64,000 nt of DNA from positions 1,066,501-1,130,500 of the forward strand of contig OY756958.1 of NCBI GenBank assembly GCA_963580455.1, written 5' to 3'. Both the position numbers and the translations under genes were made by a program. The DNA comes from Euonymus europaeus. Lineage: Eukaryota > Streptophyta > Magnoliopsida > Celastrales > Celastraceae. This document shows, piece after piece, positions 1-12,840 of the stretch (positions within the stretch are counted from its first letter, which is position 1; every line of letters starts with the position of its first letter). The notes below the pieces were generated by a model. The model saw nothing but the letters and a program-made list of their open reading frames with translations, ran no database searches and was not told the origin of the DNA.

Positions 1-173
1 AAACGGTTTTATGAATATTCGTTTACTCCGAGTTCTGAATTCGGTGATTTTTAGCTTCATTTCGCACTACTTTTCGAGCTCTACAATCCTGACATTTCAG
101 ATTTCGATTTCAGAACTCGTGGCTAGTAGGTCTCGTTTCACCTAGTTAGCAGCGAAATGTGGTTTCTTTACGT
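1..173 (+). repeat. Reference monomer (family A) used for numbering
   Basis: The first complete unit defines the numbering used in this annotation. Landmarks are: near-palindrome aaacggttt at 1-9; inverted-repeat arm 1 at 29-39; GAATTC at 37-42; T-run at 48-52; GAGCTC at 76-81; a hypervariable stretch at about 84-106; inverted-repeat arm 2 at 109-119; the conserved block ctcgtggctagtagg at about 116-130; the A/B diagnostic base at 142 (C in A, G in B); and the diagnostic pair 168-169 (TT in A, GC in B). A family A consensus by hand count has 36 A, 36 C, 36 G and 65 T, about 42% GC. The unit length is not a multiple of three. The choice of start is arbitrary. Confidence 0.95.
29..119. repeat. 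Intra-monomer 11-bp inverted repeat (example)
   Basis: CGAGTTCTGAA at 29-39 is the exact reverse complement of TTCAGAACTCG at 109-119, with a 69-bp loop. The pair recurs at the same monomer positions in most units of both families, with occasional single changes such as gagttataaa in one A subtype or gaacacg in a B subtype. It could allow a cruciform or a hairpin in single-stranded DNA or transcript. Dyad symmetry has been proposed as a property of some centromeric satellites. Whether it forms or functions here is inference. Confidence 0.85.
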
Positions 174-176
174 AAA
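167..176. repeat. 10-bp palindrome TTTACGTAAA, family A hallmark (example)
   Basis: TTTACGTAAA spans the boundary of monomers 1 and 2 and is a perfect palindrome containing a SnaBI site (TACGTA). It is found in nearly all family A units and in A-like units within the B domain. Typical B units read tgcacgtaaa here and lack the palindrome, so it is a simple diagnostic of the A-type right-hand module. Confidence 0.85.
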
Positions 177-600
177 CGGTTTTATGAATATCCGTTGACT
201 CCGAGTTCTCAATTCGGTGATTTTTAGCTTGATTTCACACTAGTTTTTGAGTTCTACAATCCTGGCGTTTCAGATTTTGATTTCAGAACTCGTGGCTAGT
301 AGGTCTCGTTTCACCTAGTTAGCCGCGAAATGTGGTTTCTTTACGTAAACGGTTTTATGAATATCCGTTGACTCCGAGTTATAAATTCGGTGATTTTTAG
401 CATGATTTCGCACTAATTTTTGAGCTCTACAATCCTGGCATTTTGGATTTCGATTTCAGAACTCGTGGCTAGTAGGTCTCGTTTCACCTAGTTAGCAGCG
501 AAATGTAGTTTCTTTACGTAAACGGTTTTATGAATATCCGTTGACTCCGAGTTCTGAATTCGGTGAATTTTAGCTTGATTTCACACTACTTTTCGAGCTC

Positions 601-3020
601 TAAAATCATGGAGTTTCGTATTTACATTTCAGAACTCGTGGCTAGTACGTCTCGTTTCACCTAGTTAGCCGCGAAATGTGGTTTCTTTACGTAAACGGTT
701 TTATGAATATCCGTTGACTCCGAGTTCTGAATTCGGTGATTTTTAGCTTGATTTCTGACTACTTTTTGAGCTCTACAATCCTGGCGTTTCGGATTTTGAT
801 TTCAGAACTCGTGGCTAGTAGGTCTCGTTTCACCTAGTTTGCCGCGAAATGTGGTTTCTTTACGTAAACGGTTTTATGAATATCCTTTGACTCCGAGTTC
901 TGAATTTGGTGATTTTTAGCTTGATTTCACACTACTTTTCGAGCTCAACAATCCTGGCATTTCGAATTTCGATTTCAGAACTCATGGCTAGTAGGTCTCG
1001 TTTCGCCTAGTTAGCCGCGAAATGTGGTTTTTTTACGTAAACAGTTTTAAGAATATCCGATGACTCCGAGTTCTGAATTCGGTGATTTTTAGCTTAATTC
1101 CACACTACTTTTTGAGCTCTACAATCTTGGATTTTTGGATTTCGATTTCAGAACTCGTGGCTAGTAGGTCTCGTTTCACATAGTTTGCCGCGAAATGTGT
1201 TTTTTTACGTATACGGTTTTATGAATATCCGTTGACTCCGAGTTCTGAATTCGGTGATTTTTAGCTTGATTTCTCACTACTTTTTTAGCTCTACAATCCT
1301 GGAATTTCGGATTTCGATTTCAGAACTCGTGGCTAGTAGGTCTTGTTTCACCTAGTTTGCCGCGAAATGTGGTTTCTTTACGTAAACGGTTTTATGAATA
1401 TCCGTTGAGTCCGAGTTCTGAATTCGGTGATTTTTAGCTTGATTTCGCACTACTTTTTGAGCTCTACAATCCTGGCGTTTCAGATTTCGATTTCAGAACT
1501 CGTGGCTAGTAGGTCTCATTTCACCTAGTTAGCAGCGAAATGTGGTTTCTTTACGTAAACGGTTTTATGAATATCCATTGACTCCGAGTTCTGAATTCGG
1601 TGATTTTTAGCTTGATTTCACACTAGTTTTTGAGTTCTACAATCCTGGCGTTTCGGATTTTGATTTCAGAACTCGTGGCTAGTAGGTCTCGTTTCACCTA
1701 GTTAGCAGCGAAATGTGGTTTCTTTACGTAAACGGTTTTATGAATATCCGTCGACTCCGAGTTCTGAATTCGGTGAATTTTAGCTTGATTTCACACTACT
1801 TTTCGAGCTCTAAAATCATGGAGTTTCGTATTTACATTTCAGAACTCGTGGCTAGTAGGTCTCGTTTCACCTAGTTAGCCGCGAAATGTGGTTTCTTTAC
1901 GTAAGCGGTTTTATGAATATCCGTTGACTCCGAGTTCTGAATTCGGTGATTTTTAGCTTGATTTCTCACTACTTTTTGAGCTCTACAATCCTGGCATTTC
2001 GGATTTCGATTTCAGAACTCGTGGCTAGTAGGTCTCGTTTCACCTAGTTTGCCGCGAAATGTGGTTTCTTTACGTAAACGGTTTTATGAATATCCTTTGA
2101 CTCCGAGTTCTGAATTTGGTGATTTTTAGCTTGATTTCACACTACTTTTCGAGCTCTACAATCCTGGCATTTCGAATTTTGATTTCAGAACTCATGGCTA
2201 GTAGGTCTCGTTTCGCCTAGTTAGCCGCGAAATTTGGGTTTTTTACGTAAACGGTTTTAAGAATATCCGATGACTCCGAGTTCTGAATTCGGTGATTTTT
2301 AGCTTAATTTCACAGTACTTTTTGAGCTCTACAATCTTGGATTTTCGGATTTCGATTTCAGAACTCGTGGCTAGTAGGTCTCGTTTCACATAGTTTGCCG
2401 CGAAATGTGTTTTTTTACGTATACGGTTTTATGAATATCCGTTGACTCCGAGTTCTGAATTCGGTGATTTTTAGCTTGATTTCTCACTACTTTTTGAGCT
2501 CTACAATCCTGGCATTTCAGATTTCGATTTCAGAAGTCGTGGCTAGTAGGTCTCGTTTCACCTAGTTAGCAGCGAAATGTGGTTTGTTTACGTAAACGGT
2601 TTTATGAATATCCGTTGACTCCGAGTTCTGAATTCGGTGATTTTTAGCTTGATTTCACACTAGTTTTTGAGTTCTACAATCCTGGCGTTTCGGATTTTGA
2701 TTTCAGAACTCGTGGCTAGTAGGTCTCGTTTCACCTAGTTAGCAGCGAAATGTGGTTTCTTTACGTAAACGGTTTTATGAATATCGGTTGACTCCGAGTT
2801 ATAAATTCTGTGATTTTTAGCTTGATTTCACACTACTTTTCGAGCTCTACAATCCTGGCATTTTGGATTTCGATTTCAGAACTCGTGGCTAGTAGGTCTC
2901 GTTTCACCTAGTTAGCAGCGAAATGTGGTTTCTTTACGTAAACGGTTTTATGAATATCCGTTGACTCCGAGTTCTGAATTCGGTGAATTTTAGCTTGATT
3001 TCACACTACTTTTCGAGCTC
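601..3020 (+). repeat. 7-monomer higher-order repeat, two units of 1,210 bp
   Basis: The subtype marker taaaatcatggag starts at 601, 1,811 and 3,021, exactly 1,210 bp apart (seven monomers minus one base). An independent marker, cacatagtttgcc, falls at 1,177 and 2,387, also 1,210 bp apart. Intervening subtypes recur in nearly the same order, but the unit at about 347 (gagttataaatt) has no equal in the next block, so one-unit replacements occurred. Confidence 0.9.
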
Positions 3021-6000
3021 TAAAATCATGGAGTTTCGTATTTACATTTCAGAACTCGTGGCTAGTAGGTCTCGTTTCACCTAGTTTGCCGCGAAATGTG
3101 GTTTCTTTACGTAAACGGTTTTATGAATATCCTTTGACTCTGAGTTCTGAATTTGGTGATTTTTAGCTTGATTTCACACTACTTTTCGAGCTCTACAATC
3201 CTGGCATTTCGAATTTCGATTTCAGAACTCATGGCTAGTAGGTCTCGTTTCGCCTAGTTAACCGCGAAATGTGGTTTTTTTACGTAAACGGTTTTAAGAA
3301 TATCCGATGACTCCGAGTTCTGAATTCGGTGATTTTTAGCTTAATTTCACACTACTTTTTGAGCTCTACAATCTTGGATTTTCGGATTTCGATTTCAGAA
3401 CTCGTGGCAAGTAGGTCTCGTTTCACATAGTTTGCCGCGAAATGTGTTTTTTTACGTATACGGTTTTATGAATATCCGTTGACTCCGAGTTCTGAATTCG
3501 GTGATTTTTAGCTTGATTTCTCACTACTTTTTGAGCTCTACAATCCTGGCATTTCGGATTTCGATTTCAGAACTCGTGGGTAGTAGGTCTCGTTTCACCT
3601 AGTTTGCCGCAAAATGTGGTTTCTTTACGTAAACGGTTTTATGAATATCCGTTGAGTCCGAGTTCTGAATTCGGTGATTTTTAGCTTGATTTCGCACTAC
3701 TTTTCGAGCTCTACAATCCTGGCATTTCAGATTTCGATTTCAGAACTCGGGGCTAGTAGGTCTCGTTTCACCTAGTTAGCAGCGAAATGTGGTTTCTTTA
3801 CGTAAACGGTTTTATGAATATCCGTTGACTCCGAGTTCTGAATTCGGTGATTTTTAGCTTGATTTCACACTAGTTTTTGAGTTCTACAATCCTCGCGTTT
3901 TGGATTTTGATTTCAGAACTCGTGGCTAGTAGGTCTCGTTTCACCTAGTTAGCCGCGAAATGTGGTTTCTTTACGTAAACGGTTTTATGAATATCCGTTG
4001 ACTCCGAGTTCTGAATTCGGTGAATTTTAGCTTGATTTCACACTACTTTTCGAGCTCTAAAATCATGGAGTTTCGTATTTACATTTCAGAACTCGTGGCT
4101 AGTAGGTCTCGTTTCACCTAGTTTGCCGCGAAATGTGGTTTCTTTACGTAAACGGTTTTATGAATATCCTTTGACTCTGAGTTCTGAATTTGGTGATTTT
4201 TAGCTTGATTTCACACTACTTTTCGAGCTCTACAATCCTGGCATTTCGAATTTCGATTTCAGAACTCATGGCTAGTAGGTCTCGTTTCGCCTAGTTAACC
4301 GCGAAATGTGGTTTTTTTACGTAAACGGTTTTAAGAATATCCGATGACTCCGAGTTCTGAATTCGGTGATTTTTAGCTTAATTTCACACTACTTTTTGAG
4401 CTCTACAATCTTGGATTTTCGGATTTCGATTTCAGAACTCGTGGCAAGTAGGTCTCGTTTCACATAGTTTGCCGCGAAATGTGTTTTTTTACGTATACGG
4501 TTTTATGAATATCCGTTGACTCCGAGTTCTGAATTCGGTGATTTTTAGCTTGATTTCTCACTACTTTTTGAGCTCTACAATCCTGGCATTTCGGATTTCG
4601 ATTTCAGAACTCGTGGCTAGTAGGTCTCGTTTCACCTAGTTTGCCGCGAAATGTGGTTTCTTTACGTAAACGGTTTTATGAATATCCGTTGAGTCCGAGT
4701 TCTGAATTCGGTGATTTTTAGCTTGATTTCGCACTACTTTTCGAGCTCTACAATCCTGGCATTTCAGATTTCGATTTCAGAACTCGGGGCTAGTAGGTCT
4801 CATTTCACCTAGTTAGCAGCGAAATGTGGTTTCTTTACGTAAACGGTTTTATGAATATCCGTTGACTCCGAGTTCTGAATTCGGTGATTTTTAGCTTGAT
4901 TTCACACTAGTTTTTGAGTTCTACAATCCTCGCGTTTTGGATTTTGATTTCAGAACTCGTGGCTAGTAGGTCTCGTTTCACCTAGTTAGCCGCGAAATGT
5001 GGTTTCTTTACGTAAACGGTTTTATGAATATCCGTTGACTCCGAGTTCTGAATTCGGTGAATTTTAGCTTGATTTCACACTACTTTTCGAGCTCTAAAAT
5101 CATGGAGTTTCGTATTTACATTTCAGAACTCGTGGCTAGTAGGTCTCGTTTCACCTAGTTAGCCGCGAAATGTGGTTTCTTTACGTAAACGGTTTTATGA
5201 ATATCCGTTGACTCCGATTTCTGAATTTGGTGATTTTTAGCTTGATTTCACACTACTTTTCGAGCTCTACAATCCTGGCATTTCGAATTTCGATTTCAGA
5301 ACTCATGGCAAGTAGGTCTCGTTTCGCCTAGTTAACCGCGAAATGTGGTTTTTTTACGTAAACGGTTTTAAGAATATCCGATGACTCCGAGTTCTGAATT
5401 CGGTGATTTTTAGCTTAATTTCACAGTACTTTTTGAGCTCTACAATCTTGGATTTTCGGATTTCGATTTCAGAACTCGTGGCTAGTAGGTCTCGTTTCAC
5501 ATAGTTTGCCGCGAAATGTGTTTTTTTACGTATACGGTTTTATGAATATCCGTTGACTCCGAGTTCTGAATTCGGTGATTTTTAGCTTGATTTCTCACTA
5601 CTTTTTGAGCTCTACAATCCTGGCATTTCGGATTTTGATTTCAGAACTCGTGGCTAGTAGGTCTCGTTTCACCTAGTTAGCAGCGAAATGTGGTTTCTTT
5701 ACGTAAACGGTTTTATGAATATCCGTTGACTCCGAGTTCTGAATTCGGTGATTTTTAGCTTGATTTCACACTAGTTTTTGAGTTCTACAATCCTGGCATT
5801 TCGGATTTTGATTTCAGAACTCGTGGCTAGTGGGTCTCGTTTCACCTAGTTAGACGCGAAATGTGGTTTCTTTACGTAAACGGTTTTATGAATATCCGTT
5901 GACTCCGAGTTATAAATTCGGTGATTTTTAGCTTGATTTCACACTACTTTTCGAGCTCTACAATCCTGGCATTTTGGATTTCGATTTCAGAACTCGTGGC

Positions 6001-6131
6001 TAGTAGGTCTCGTTTCACCTAGTTAGCAGCGAAATGTGGTTTCTTTACGTAAACGGTTTTATGAATATCCGTTGACTCCGAGTTCTGAATTCGGTGAATT
6101 TTAGCTTGATTTCACACTACTTTTCGAGCTC
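3021..6131 (+). repeat. 6-monomer higher-order repeat, three units of 1,037 bp
   Basis: taaaatcatggag lies at 3,021, 4,058, 5,095 and 6,132, and cacatagtttgcc at 2,387, 3,424, 4,461, 5,498 and 6,535, all 1,037 bp apart. The first two units are nearly identical and share rare variants: ggcaagtagg near 3,408 and 4,445, aactcggggc near 3,747 and 4,784, and cctcgcgttttgg near 3,892 and 4,929. They are therefore a recent tandem duplication. The period equals the neighbouring 7-mer minus one monomer. Confidence 0.9.
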
Positions 6132-6789
6132 TAAAATCATGGAGTTTCGTATTTACATTTCAGAACTCGTGGCTAGTAGGTCTCGTTTCACCTAGTTTGC
6201 CGCGAAATGTGGTTTCTTTACGTAAACGGTTTTATGAATATCCTTTGACTCCGAGTTCTGAATTTGGTGATTTTTAGCTTGATTTCACACTACTTTTCGA
6301 GCTCTACAATCCTGGCATTTCGAATTTCGATTTCAGAACTCATGGCTAGTAGGTCTCGTTTCGCCTAGTTAACCGCGAAATGTGGTTTTTTTACGTAAAC
6401 GGTTTTAAGAATATCCGATGACTCCGAGTTCTGAATTCGGTGATTTTTAGCTTCATTTCACACTACTTTTTGAGCTCTACAATCTTGGATTTTCGGATTT
6501 CGATTTCAGAACTCGTGGCTAGTAGGTCTCGTTTCACATAGTTTGCCGCGAAATGTGTTTTTTTACGTATACGGTTTTATGAATATCCGTTGACTCCGAG
6601 TTCTGAATTCGGTGATTTTTAGCTTGATTTCTCACTACTTTTTGAGCTCTACAATCCTGGAATTTCGGATTTCGATTTCAGAACTCGTGGCTAGTAGGTC
6701 TCGTTTCACCTAGTTTGCCGCGAAATGTGGTTTCTTTACGTAAACGGTTTTATGAATATCCGTTGAGTCCGAGTTCTGAATTCGGTAAT

Positions 6790-8640
6790 TTTTAGCTATA
6801 TTTCGCACTACTTTTCGAGCTCTACAATCCTGGCATTTCAGATTTCGATTTCAGAAATCGTGGCTAGTAGGTCTCGTTTCACCTAGTTAGCAGCGAAATG
6901 TGGTTTCTTTACGTAAACAGTTTTATGAATATCCGTTGACTCCGAGTTCTGAATTCGGTGATTTTTAGCTTGATTTCACACTAGTTTTTGAGTTCTACAA
7001 TCCTGGCGTTTTGGATTTTGATTTCAGAACTCGTGGCTAGTAGGTCTCGTTTCACCTAGTTAGCCGCGAAATGTGGTTTCTTTACGTAAACGGTTTTATG
7101 AATATCCGTTGACTCCGAGTTATAAATTCGGTGATTTTTAGCTTGATTTCACACTACTTTTCGAGCTCTACAATCCTGGCATTTTGGATTTCGATTTCAG
7201 AACTCGTGGCTAGTAGGTCTCGTTTCACCTAGTTAGCAGCGAAATGTGGTTTCTTTACGTAAACGGTTTTATGAATATCCGTTGACTCCGAGTTCTGAAT
7301 TCGGTGAATTTTAGCTTGATTTCGCACTACTTTTCGAGCTCTACGATCCTGGGGTTTCGGATTTTGATTTCAGAACTCGTGGCTAGTTGGTCTCGTTTCA
7401 CCTATTTAGCCGCGAAAAGTGGTTTCTTTACGTAAACGGTTTTATGAATATCCGTTGACTCCGAGTTCTGAATTCGGTGATTTTTAGCTTGATTTCACAC
7501 TACTTTTCGAGCTCTACAATCCTGGGTTTTCGGATTTCGATTTTAGAACTCGTGGCTAGCCGGTCTCGTTTCACCTAGTTAGCCGCGAAATGTGGTTTCT
7601 TTACGTAAACGGTTTTATGAATATCCGTTGACTCCGAGTTATAAATTCAGTGATTTTTAGCTTGATTTCACACTACTTTTCGTGCTCTACAATCCTGGGT
7701 TTTTGGATTTCGATTTCCGAACTCGTGGCTAGCAGGTCTCGTTTCACCTAGTTAGCCGCGAAATGTGGTTTCTTTACGTAAACGGTTTTATGAATATCCG
7801 TTGACTCCGAGTTCTGAATTCGGTGATTTTTAGCTTGATTTCACACTAATTTTCGAGCTCTACGATCCTGGGGTTTCGGATTTTGATTTCAGAACTCGTG
7901 GCTAGTTGGTCTCGTTTCACCTATTTAGCCGCGAAAAGTGGTTTCTTTACGTAAACGGTTTTATGAATATCCGTTGACTCCGAGTTCTGAATTCGGTGAT
8001 TTTTAGCTTGATTTCACACTACTTTTCGAGCTCTACAATCCTGGGTTTTCGGATTTCGATTTTAGAACTCGTGGCTAGCCGGTCTCGTTTCACCTAGTTA
8101 GCCGCGAAATGTGGTTTCTTTACGTAAACGGTTTTATGAATATCCGTTGACTCCGAGTTCTGAATTCAGTGATTTTTAGCTTGATTTCACACTACTTTTC
8201 GAGCTCTATAATCCTCGGTTTTCGGATTTCGATTTCAAAACTCGTAGCTAGTAGGTCTCGTTTCACTTAGTTAGCCGGGAAATGTGGTTTCTTTACGTAA
8301 ACGGTTTTATGAATATCCTTTGACTCCGAGTTCTGAATTCGGTGATTTTTAGCTTCATTTCACACTACTTTTTGAGCTCTACCATCCTGGAATTTCGGAT
8401 TTTGATTTCAGAACTCGTGGCTTGTAGGTCTCGATTCTCCTATTTATCCGTGAAATGTGGTTTCTTTACGTAAACGGTTTTCTGAATATCCGTTGACTCC
8501 GAGTTCTGAATTCGGTGATTTTTAGCTTGATTTCAAACTACTTTTCGAGCTCTACAATCCTAACGTTTCGGATTTCGATTTCAGAACTCGTGGCTAGTAG
8601 GTCTCGTTTCACCTAGTTTGCCGCGAAATGTGGTTTCTTT
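6790..8640 (+). repeat. Divergent family A patch with a 3-monomer duplication
   Basis: The regular 6/7-mer order breaks here: taaaatcatggag is absent between 6,132 and 9,935. Units instead carry ctggggtttcgg or ctgggttttcgg, agttggtctcg, ctatttagcc and gctagccgg. The rare ctacgatcctgggg occurs at 7,341 and 7,860, 519 bp (three monomers) apart, and the following units match in order to about 8,200. From there to 8,640 single-copy variants such as cgattctcctatttatcc are more diverged. Confidence 0.8.
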
Positions 8641-11600
8641 ACGTAAACGGTTTTATGAATATCCGATGACTCTGAGTTCTGAATTCGGTGATTTTTAGCT
8701 TAATTTCACAGTAATTTTTGAGCTCTACAATCTTGGATTTTCGGATTTCGATTTCAGAACTCGTGGCTAGTAGGTCTCGTTTCACATAGTTTGCCGCGAA
8801 ATGTGTTTTTTTACGTATACGGTTTTATGAATATCCGTTGATTCCGAGTTCTGAATTCGGTGATTTTTAGCTTAATTTCACAGTACTTTTTGAGCTCTAC
8901 AATCTTGGATTTTCGGATTTCGATTTCAGAACTCGTGGCTAGTAGGTCTCGTTTCACATAGTTTGCCGCGAAATGTGTTTTTTTACGTATACGGTTTTAT
9001 GAATATCCGTTGACTCCGAGTTCTGAATTCGGTGATTTTTAGCTTGATTTCTCACTACTTTTTGAGCTCTACAATCCTGGCATTTCGGATTTCGATTTCA
9101 AAACTCGTGGCTAGTAGGTCTCGTTTCACCTAGTTTGCCGCGAAATGTGGTTTCTTTACGTAAACGGTTTTATGAATATCCGTTGAGTCCGAGTTCTGAA
9201 TTCGGTGATTTTTAGCTTGATTTCGCACTACTTTTCGAGCTCTACAATCCTGGCGTTTCAGATTTCGATTTCAGAACTCGTGGCTAGTAGGTCTCGTTTC
9301 ACCTAGTTAGCAGCGAAATGTGGTTTCTTTACGTAAACGGTTTTATGAATATCCGTTGACTCCGAGTTCTGAATTCGGTGATTTTTAGCTTGATTTCACA
9401 CTAGTTTTTGAGTTCTACAATCGTGGCATTTCGGATTTTGATTTCAGAACTCGTGGCTAGTAGGTCTCGTTTCACCTAGTTAGCCGCGAAATGTGGTTTC
9501 GTTACGTAAACGGTTTTATGAATATCCGTTGACTCCGAGTTATAAATTCGTTGATTTTTAGCTTGATTTCACACTACTTTTCGAGTTCTACAATCCTGGC
9601 ATTTCGGATTTTGATTTCAGAACTCGTGGCTAGTAGGTCTCGTTTCACCTAGTTTGCCGCGAAATGTGGTTTCTTTACGTAAACGGTTTTATGAATATCC
9701 TTTGACTCCGAGTTCTGAATTTGGTGATTTTTAGCTTGATTTCACACTACTTTTCGAGCTCTACAATCCTGGCAATTTGGATTTCGATTTCAGAACTCGT
9801 GGCTAGTAGGTCTCGTTTCACCTAGTTAGCAGCGAAATGTGGTTTCTTTACGTAAACGGTTTTATGAATATCCGTTGACTCCGAGTTCTGAATTCGGTGA
9901 ATTTTAGCTTGATTTCACACTACTTTTCGAGCTCTAAAATCATGGAGTTTCGTATTTACATTTCAGAACTCGCGGCTTGTAGGTCTCGTTTCACCTAGTT
10001 AGCCGCGAAATGTGTTTTCTTTACGTAAACGGTTTTATGAATATCCGTTGACTCCGAGTTCTGAATTCGGTGATTTTTAGCTTGATTTCTCATTACTTTT
10101 TGAGCTCTACAATCCTGGCGTTTCGGATTTCGATTTCAGAACTCGTGGCTAGTAGGTCTCGTTTCACCTAGTTTGCCGCGAAATGTGGTTTCTTTACGTA
10201 AACGGTTTTATGAATATCCTTTGACTCCGAGTTCTAAATTTGGTGATTTTTAGTTTGATTTCACACTAATTTTCGAGCTCTACAATCCTGGCATTTCGAA
10301 TTTCGATTTCAGAACTCGTGCCTAGTAGGTCTCGTTTCGCCTAGTTAGCCGCGAAATGTGGTTTTTTTACGTAAACGGTTTTAATAATATCCGATGACTC
10401 CGAGTTCTGAATTCGGTGATTTTTAGCTTAAATTCACACTACCTTTTGAGCTCTACAATCTTGGCTTTTCAGATTTCGATTTCAGAACTCGTGGCTAGTA
10501 GGTCTCGTTTCACATAGTTTGCCGCGAAATGTGTTTTTTTACGTATACGGTTTTATGAATATCCGTTGACTCCGAGTTCTGATTTCGGTGATTTTTAGCT
10601 TGATTTCTCACTACTTTTTGAGTTATACAATCCTGGCATTTCGGATTTCGATTTCAGAACTCGTGGCTAGTAGGTCTCGTTTCACCTAGTTTGCCGCGAA
10701 ATGTGGTTTCTTTACGTAAACGGTTTTATGAATATCCGTTGAGTTCGAGTTCTGAATTCGGTGATTTTTAGCTTGATTTCGCACTACTTTTCGAGCTCTA
10801 CAATCCTGGCATTTCAGATTTCGATTTCAGAACTCCTGGCTAGTAGGTCTCGTTTCACCTAGTTAGCAGCGAAATGTGGTTTCTTTACGTAAACGGTTTT
10901 ATGAATATCCGTTGACTCCGAGTTCTGAATTCGGTGATTTTTAGCTTGATTTCACACTAGTTTTTGAGTTCTACAATTCTGGCATTTTGGATTTCGATTT
11001 CAGAACTCGTGGCTAGTAGGTCTCGTTTCACCTAGTTTGCAGCGAAATGTGGTTTCTTTACGTAAACGGTTTTATGAATATCCGTTGACTCCGAGTTCTG
11101 AATTCGGTGGTTTTTAGCTTGATTTCACACTACTTTTCGAGCTCTAAAATCATGGAGTTTCGTATTTACATTTCAGAACTCGCGGCTTGTAGGTCTCGTT
11201 TCACCTAGTTAGCCGCGAAATGTGGTTTCTTTACGTAAACGGTTTTATGAATATCCGTTGAGTCCGAGTTCTGAATTCGGTGATTTTTAGCTTGATTTCA
11301 CACTACTTTTCGAGCTCTACAATCCTGGCATTTCGAATTTCGATTTCAGAACTCGTGGCTAGTAGGTCTCGTTTCACCTAGTTTGCCGCGAAATGTGGTT
11401 TTTTTACGTAAACGGTTTTATGAATATCCGTTGAGTCCGAGTTCTGAATTCGGTGATTTTTAGCTTGATTTCGCACTACTTTTCGAGCTCTACAATCCTG
11501 GCATTTCAGATTTCGATTTCAGAACTCGTGGCTAGTAGGTCTCGTTTCACCTAGTTAGCAGCGAAATGTGGTTTCTTTACGTAAACGGTTTTATGAATAT

Positions 11601-12700
11601 CCGTTGACTCCGAGTTCTGAATTCGGTGATTTTTAGCTTGATTTCTCACTACTTTTTGAGCTCTACAATCCTGGCGTTTCGGATTTCGATTTCAGAACTC
11701 GTGGCTAGTAGGTCTCGTTTCACCTAGTTTGCCGCGAAATGTGGTTTCTTTACGTAAACGGTTTTATGAATATCCGTTGACTCCGAGTTATAAATTCGGT
11801 GATTTTTAGCTTGATTTCACACTACTTTTCGAGCTCTACAATCCTGGCATTTTGGATTTCGATTTCAGAACTCGTGGCTAGTAGGTCTCGTTTCACCTAG
11901 TTTGCAGCGAAATGTGGTTTCTTTACGTAAACGGTTTTATGAATATCCGTTGACTCCGAGTTCTGAATTCGGTGAATTTTAGCTTGATTTCACACTACTT
12001 TTCGAGCTCTAAAATCATGGAGTTTCGTATTTACATTTCAGAACTCGCGGCTTGTAGGTCTCGTTTCACCTAGTTAGCCGCAAAATGTGGTTTCTTTACG
12101 TAAACGGTTTTATGAATATCCGTTGAGTCCGAGTTCTGAATTCGGTGATTTTTAGCTTGATTTCACACTACTTTTCGAGCTCTACAATCCTGGCATTTCG
12201 AATTTCGATTTCAGAACTCGTGGCTAGTAGGTCTCGTTTCACCAAATTTGCCGCGAAATGTGGTTTCTTTACGTAAACGGTTTTATGAATATCCGTTGAC
12301 TCCGAGTTCTGAATTCGGTGATTTTTAGCTTGATTTCTCACTACTTTTTGAGCTCTACAATCCTGGCGTTTCGGATTTCGATTTCAGAACTCGTGGCTAG
12401 TAGGTCTCGTTTCACCTAGTTTGCCGCGAAATGTGGTTTCTTTACGTAAACGGTTTTATGAATATCCGTTGACTCCGAGTTATAAATTCGGTGATTTTTA
12501 GCTTGATTTCACACTACTTTTCGAGCTCTACAATCCTGGCATTTTGGATTTCGATTTCAGAACTCGTGGCTAGTAGGTCTCGTTTCACCTAGGTAGCAGC
12601 GAAATGTGGTTTCTTTACGTAAACGGTTTTATGAATATCCGTTGACTCCGAGTTCTGAATTCGGTGATTTTTAGCTTGATTTCTCACTACTTTTTGAGCT
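8640..12700 (+). repeat. Shuffled family A higher-order repeats, including a 5-monomer duplication
   Basis: The cacatagtttgcc unit occurs twice in immediate tandem (8,783 and 8,955). The taaaatcatggag unit recurs at 9,935, 11,145 (1,210 bp later, seven units) and 12,010 (865 bp later, five units). In these three it carries the private variant cgcggcttgtagg, so they descend from one ancestor later than the copies at 601-6,132. The 11,145-12,009 block is followed by a partial copy lacking one unit. Confidence 0.8.
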
Positions 12701-12840
12701 CTACAATCCTGGCGTTTCGGATTTCGATTTCAGAACTCGTGGCTAGTAGGTCTCGTTTCACCTGGTTTGCCGCGAAATGTGGTTTCTTTACGTAAACGGT
12801 TTTATGAATATCCGTTGACTCCGAGTTCTGAATTCGGTGA

